This document shows, piece by piece, positions 60,339 to 64,000 of a stretch of DNA of 64,000 bases. The translations under genes and the position numbers were made by a program. The DNA comes from JAQUOA01 sp037443785 (GTDB taxonomy: Bacteria; Bacteroidota; Ignavibacteria; UBA10030; UBA8401): positions 1-64,000 of the forward strand of contig JBBINR010000003.1 of NCBI GenBank assembly GCA_037443785.1, in the 5' to 3' direction. The notes below the pieces were generated by a model that was not told the origin of the DNA, did no database searches, and was given only the letters and a program-made list of their open reading frames with translations. The first letter of the stretch is position 1; each line of letters starts with the position of its first letter.

Positions 60339-61073
60339 ATGCTTATCAACAATATTACATCGCAAACGATTAAAGAGATTGTTACGAATAATTTCCAAAC
60401 TGCATCTGTTTTTGAAAAATATTCTCTCGATTTCTGCTGTCGCGGAGGAAAAACAATTAATGAAGCGTGCGTTGAAAAAGGAATTTCAATTGATGCTGTT
60501 CTTAACGATTTAGCATCGCTTGGAGGATCGCAAGATAATTCAGGTATGCATTTTTCTGAATGGAGTCTCGATTTTCTTATCGACTACATTGTGAAGAATC
60601 ATCATGAGTATGTTAAACGAATGATTCCGGTTCTGTACACACATACGCAAAAAGTTGCAACTGTCCATGGTTCACACCATCCCGAAGTAATTAAAATTGC
60701 CGAAGCTTTTGAGTCTGTCGCTGCAGAATTTCAGCAGCACATGCAGAAGGAAGAACAAATATTATTTCCCTATATCATTTCATTGGTTGAAGCAAAGAAA
60801 ACAGGTTCTCCATCAGGCCGTTCACCATTTGGTTCCGTACAAAATCCAATTCGCATGATGGAACAGGAACATCAAACGGCAGGAGATGAAATGTATGGAA
60901 TTCGTTCACTCAGCAATTCATATACTCCGCCTGAAGATGCGTGCACGACATTTCGAGTTTCATATCAAGAACTCCAAGAATTTGAAAAAGATTTACATCA
61001 GCATGTGCATTTGGAAAATAACATTCTCTTTCCCAAAGCAATTGCATTAGAACAACAACTACTCTCAAAATAA
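60339..61073 (+). CDS. ric: Iron-sulfur cluster repair protein RIC/ScdA
   Basis: 244 residues, AAAGGAG upstream. The N-terminal ScdA domain has SLDFCCRGGKTINEAC. The C-terminal hemerythrin domain shows IVKNHHEYVKR, SHHPEVIK, HMQKEEQILFPYI, MEQEHQTAGDEM and HLENNILFPKA. It repairs Fe-S centres damaged by NO or peroxide. It is followed by the NO reductase gene after 22 bases. Confidence 0.93.
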   Translation: MLINNITSQTIKEIVTNNFQTASVFEKYSLDFCCRGGKTINEACVEKGISIDAVLNDLASLGGSQDNSGMHFSEWSLDFLIDYIVKNHHEYVKRMIPVLYTHTQKVATVHGSHHPEVIKIAEAFESVAAEFQQHMQKEEQILFPYIISLVEAKKTGSPSGRSPFGSVQNPIRMMEQEHQTAGDEMYGIRSLSNSYTPPEDACTTFRVSYQELQEFEKDLHQHVHLENNILFPKAIALEQQLLSK

Positions 61074-61095
61074 AATACATGAAAGGAATTTTCTT

Positions 61096-63312
61096 GTGAA
61101 GAAATATTGGATAGGATTCGCTTCGGTTATTGTCTTTTCGTTTGCGGTGCTGGGGTGGGTTGGAACACGCATTTATCACCAAGCACCGCCAATCCCGGAT
61201 AAAGTTGTTACGAGTGATGGAGTAGTTGTGATTCCATCAGGTGATATTTCAATCGGTCAAAATGTTTGGCAGGCATTGGGAGGAATGGAAGTCGGCTCGG
61301 TGTGGGGACATGGAAGCTATGTTGCGCCGGACTGGTCAGCTGATTGGCTTCACCGTGAATTGATGTTCATTCTGAATGAATGGTCACAACAAGAACATCA
61401 AAAATCATTTGAAGCATTAACGAATGAAGAGCAAGCACAATTGAAAGCGCGGTTAACTGCACTGATTCGAAACAATACGTATGATCCGAACACGAATACT
61501 ATTACCGTCGATCCGGTTCGCGCTCGTGCTTTCGAATCAAACCTACGGCATTACAGCGATGTGTTTTCAAATGGAAAAACTGAATATGCAATTCGTAAAA
61601 ATACGCAAAGCGATCCGGTAAAACTCCGACAGCTTGCGGCATTTATTTTTTGGTCATCATGGGCTGCATCAACAAATCGCCCCGGCGATAACATTACCTA
61701 CACAAGCAACTGGCCTCATGAAGAACTCATCGGTAATCGTCCGACAGGAGATGCGGTCGTATGGACGGGCGTGAGCATTATTGTGCTTCTGGCGGGAATT
61801 GGCGGAATGATTTGGTTCCGTGCATCGCAAAAAACTGAGGAGATTCATGATGACATTCCATCATCCGATCCACTTCTCAATTCAGTGGCAACGCCGTCGC
61901 AAAAAGCCACACTTAAATATTTTTGGACCGTGCTCGGATTGCTTCTTCTCCAAATGGGAATGGGAATGGTCACAGCACACTATGGAGTTGAAGGGGATGG
62001 ATTCTACGGAATTCCACTCGCAAAATTTCTTCCGTATTCGATTGCCCGCACATGGCACACGCAGCTCGGCATTTTCTGGATTGCAACAGCGTGGCTTGCC
62101 GCAGGATTATACATCGGGCCCGCCGTCAGCGGTGTTGAACCGAAAGGGCAACGTCTTGGTGTGAATGTGTTGTTCGGTGCATTGCTTGTTGTCGTGCTTG
62201 GTTCAATGGCAGGCGAGTGGATGAGTGTGATGAATCTTCTTCCGGATAATCTTTGGTTCTTCTTCGGTCACAGCGGATATGAATATATCGACCTCGGCCG
62301 TTTCTTCCAGATTGCCTTGCTCATCGGATTATTTTTATGGTTTTGGCTGATGTTCCGTTCGATTCGTCCTGCACTGCAGAAAAAAGATGAACAAAAACCA
62401 ATCCTCACATTATTTCTCATTTCAAGCGCAGCCATCGCCTCATTCTATGCATCGGCATTGATGTACGGCAAACACACAAATCTTGCCGTCACGGAATACT
62501 GGCGCTGGTGGGTTGTGCATCTGTGGGTTGAAGGATTCTTCGAGGTTTTCGCGACTGTGGTGATTGCCTTTCTTTTTGCGCGGCTAAAATTAATAAGTTT
62601 GAAAACAGCCGGAGCCGCAACAATATTTTCCTCAACAATTTTTCTTTCCGGCGGAATCATCGGCACACTGCATCATCTCTATTTTTCGGGAACGCCGACT
62701 TTTGTGCTGGCGCTCGGTTCGGTCTTCAGCGCGCTGGAAGTTGTTCCGCTGGTGTTTGTGGGATATGAAGCGTGGGAAAATATCAAAATCTCCAGAGCAA
62801 AAGAGTGGGTGCAGAATTATAAATGGCCTATCTACTTCTTCGTCTCCGTTGCGTTTTGGAATCTTGTCGGCGCGGGCTTGTTCGGATTCATGATCAATCC
62901 GCCGATTGCATTGTATTACATGCAGGGATTGAACACCACGCCGGTGCACGGACATGCGGCATTGTTTGGCGTGTACGGAATGCTTGGCATCGGATTGCTT
63001 CTGTTCTGTCTCCGCGCAATGAATCCGAGGTTGCAATGGAACGGAAAGCTCATCGGATTTTCTTTCTGGACGATCAATGCAGGATTGTTTGCGATGGTAA
63101 CATTCAGTTTGCTTCCGGTCGGGTTAATGCAAACATGGGCTTCGGTTGAGTATGGATATTGGTATGCACGAAGCGCAGAATTTTTGCAGACAGGAATTAT
63201 GTCCACACTGCGATGGATGCGCGTTCCGGGCGATACGATTTTTGCCATCGGAATTCTTGCGCTGGTCGTTTTTGTGGTGAACGTAACGTTGAAAGGAACT
63301 TCGGAAAAATAA
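61096..63312 (+). CDS. norZ: Quinol-dependent nitric oxide reductase (qNOR)
   Basis: 738 residues from a GTG at 61096 with GAAAGGAA upstream. The N-terminal extension (GDISIGQNVWQALGGMEVGS, SVWGHGSYVAPDWSADW) is specific to qNOR. The heme-copper-type core shows HTQLGIFWIATAWLAAGL, VVHLWVEGFFEVFATV with the FeB-site His and Glu, GTLHHLYFSG and HGHAALFGVYG. It reduces NO to N2O with electrons from quinol, in the inner membrane; about 14 helices. Co-transcribed with ric. Confidence 0.95.
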   Translation: MKKYWIGFASVIVFSFAVLGWVGTRIYHQAPPIPDKVVTSDGVVVIPSGDISIGQNVWQALGGMEVGSVWGHGSYVAPDWSADWLHRELMFILNEWSQQEHQKSFEALTNEEQAQLKARLTALIRNNTYDPNTNTITVDPVRARAFESNLRHYSDVFSNGKTEYAIRKNTQSDPVKLRQLAAFIFWSSWAASTNRPGDNITYTSNWPHEELIGNRPTGDAVVWTGVSIIVLLAGIGGMIWFRASQKTEEIHDDIPSSDPLLNSVATPSQKATLKYFWTVLGLLLLQMGMGMVTAHYGVEGDGFYGIPLAKFLPYSIARTWHTQLGIFWIATAWLAAGLYIGPAVSGVEPKGQRLGVNVLFGALLVVVLGSMAGEWMSVMNLLPDNLWFFFGHSGYEYIDLGRFFQIALLIGLFLWFWLMFRSIRPALQKKDEQKPILTLFLISSAAIASFYASALMYGKHTNLAVTEYWRWWVVHLWVEGFFEVFATVVIAFLFARLKLISLKTAGAATIFSSTIFLSGGIIGTLHHLYFSGTPTFVLALGSVFSALEVVPLVFVGYEAWENIKISRAKEWVQNYKWPIYFFVSVAFWNLVGAGLFGFMINPPIALYYMQGLNTTPVHGHAALFGVYGMLGIGLLLFCLRAMNPRLQWNGKLIGFSFWTINAGLFAMVTFSLLPVGLMQTWASVEYGYWYARSAEFLQTGIMSTLRWMRVPGDTIFAIGILALVVFVVNVTLKGTSEK

Positions 63313-63330
63313 ATTGCGGTATTACAATTA

Positions 63331-63368
63331 AACTGTCAGGCATCGAAAAAAATGTCTGACAGTTTTTA
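63331..63368. terminator. Bidirectional intrinsic terminator
   Basis: AACTGTCAGGCAT CGAAAAAA ATGTCTGACAGTT, one mismatch in the stem, with TTTTATTTT on the + side. It separates convergent norZ and DUF302 genes. Confidence 0.88.
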
Positions 63369-63370
63369 TT

Positions 63371-63754
63371 TTAAATCGCTGCGATCACTCGCTCTAACCG
63401 TGCTTTTACTTCATCGGCGATCGGTTTCAGCGCGGGATTTTCGACAAGTTTTTCCATGATACCCGGATTGAAGGCAGAGACAACGATTGAATCGTTTTTT
63501 TCGTATACAATAATATTGCAGGGGAGAAGCAATCCGATCTCTTTCTCAGCATGTAGCGATTTATTGGCAAACTGAGGATTGCATGCGCCGAGAATGATGT
63601 AGCGTGGAATATCAACATCGATTTTTTTCTTCAGCGTCTCTTTCATGTCAATTGTCGTGAGAACGCCAAAGCCTTCCTTTTTTAATTCTTCGGTGACTTT
63701 TTCGATCGCTTGTTCGTACGAAAGGGAAACCCTTTTTGAAATTCCGTAATTCAT
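63371..63754 (-). CDS. DUF302 domain protein
   Basis: 127 residues from the ATG at 63754 (MNYGISKRVSLSYEQAIEKV). The DUF302 pattern GFGVLTTIDMKETLKKK, YIILGACNPQFANKSL, EKEIGLLLPCNIIVYE is clear. These small proteins often accompany redox or sulfur genes; function unknown. It lies directly behind the OsmC-like gene. Confidence 0.88.
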   Translation of the reverse strand: MNYGISKRVSLSYEQAIEKVTEELKKEGFGVLTTIDMKETLKKKIDVDIPRYIILGACNPQFANKSLHAEKEIGLLLPCNIIVYEKNDSIVVSAFNPGIMEKLVENPALKPIADEVKARLERVIAAI

Positions 63755-63758
63755 GTTT

Positions 63759-64000
63759 TTACTCTGTGATAATAGTTGGTTCAATAATGACTTTTGCTGT
63801 CAATGAATTGGCGATCAAGCAATTTTCATGCGCTTGATGAACAATTTCTTCAACCTGTTCTTTCGTCCATGATTGCTCAACAACAATTTCCGGTTTCACA
63901 ATCACTTTTGTGAACTTATATTTTCCTTCAACATTTTCCAGCAATCCTTCTGCTGAGCTTTTGTAGGACTTGAGCGGAATTCCTTTTCGTGTTCCGAACG
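63759..64000 (-). CDS. OsmC/YhfA-like protein, C-terminal part (runs off window)
   Basis: The frame is open from the window edge (IPLKSYKSSAEGLLENVEG) to the stop at 63759. CLIANSL near the end carries a Cys like the catalytic cysteine of OsmC/Ohr peroxiredoxin-like proteins, followed by VIIEPTI. About 80 codons are visible; the N-terminal half is outside. Confidence 0.75.
   Translation of the reverse strand, partial: FGTRKGIPLKSYKSSAEGLLENVEGKYKFTKVIVKPEIVVEQSWTKEQVEEIVHQAHENCLIANSLTAKVIIEPTIITE

Overview
The window is a bacterial chromosome segment at roughly 40-45% G+C. About half of it (bases 1 to ~31,800) is mobile DNA and the rest is ordinary chromosome. The chromosomal genes fit a member of the Bacteroidota/Chlorobiota (FCB) group, perhaps an Ignavibacteria-like or related lineage: secreted GH13 and GH2 glycosidases, a subclass-B1 metallo-beta-lactamase, the bL21-bL27-malate dehydrogenase block, a quinol-type NO reductase and a NagX-like acyltransferase. 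This placement rests on gene content only and is moderate at best.

Bases 1-3,733: a tRNA-Glu(UUC) gene is followed by an outward-facing tyrosine integrase. A second, convergent tyrosine integrase overlaps it tail to tail. A small-terminase gene and an HNH nuclease gene follow, all leftward. Upstream of the HNH gene lie two leftward sigma70-type promoters, a 12-bp inverted repeat and a strong intrinsic terminator, which together predict a short structured RNA. Bases 3,735-4,747 hold no intact gene. They hold degraded coding sequence and a four-repeat mini CRISPR array with no cas genes.

Bases 4,748-31,780: a Mu-like transposable prophage with an unusual layout. A central switch (Ner-like protein left, HTH regulator right, strong leftward promoter between) starts a long leftward operon. 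Its order is small early genes, large terminase, DUF935 portal, a virion morphogenesis protein, MuA-like transposase, a lipoprotein, a MazG-like enzyme, MuB-like ATPase, DUF3164, gp16, and a MuF head protein fused to a probable toxin domain with a putative immunity gene. A second divergent promoter region at ~20,400-20,540 (palindrome next to a perfect -10 box) separates a short leftward connector operon from the rightward late operon. The late operon encodes scaffold, capsid, tail tube, a -1 frameshifted tail chaperone, tape measure, baseplate and fibres. A 22-bp tandem repeat ending in CA at ~31,780 is a candidate phage end. I recognised no endolysin and no Mor/C activator.

Bases 31,925-64,000: chromosome. 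The order is carbohydrate use (GH13, acyltransferase, GH2) and a secreted nuclease; an AspT/YidE-type transporter; a small cluster with the B1 metallo-beta-lactamase; a leftward glycan operon (GT2, GT4, GT9, methyltransferase); cold-shock protein; ilvD; a sugar-nucleotide transferase; a serine hydrolase; a membrane protein; an epimerase with an outer-membrane protein and an anti-sigma kinase; mdh, rpmA and rplU. It ends with a nitrosative-stress block: a Crp/Fnr regulator, a hemerythrin-like protein, the Fe-S repair protein RIC/ScdA and qNOR. Two near-identical 18-bp palindromes sit about 80 bp upstream of the hemerythrin and RIC genes and are the likely operators.
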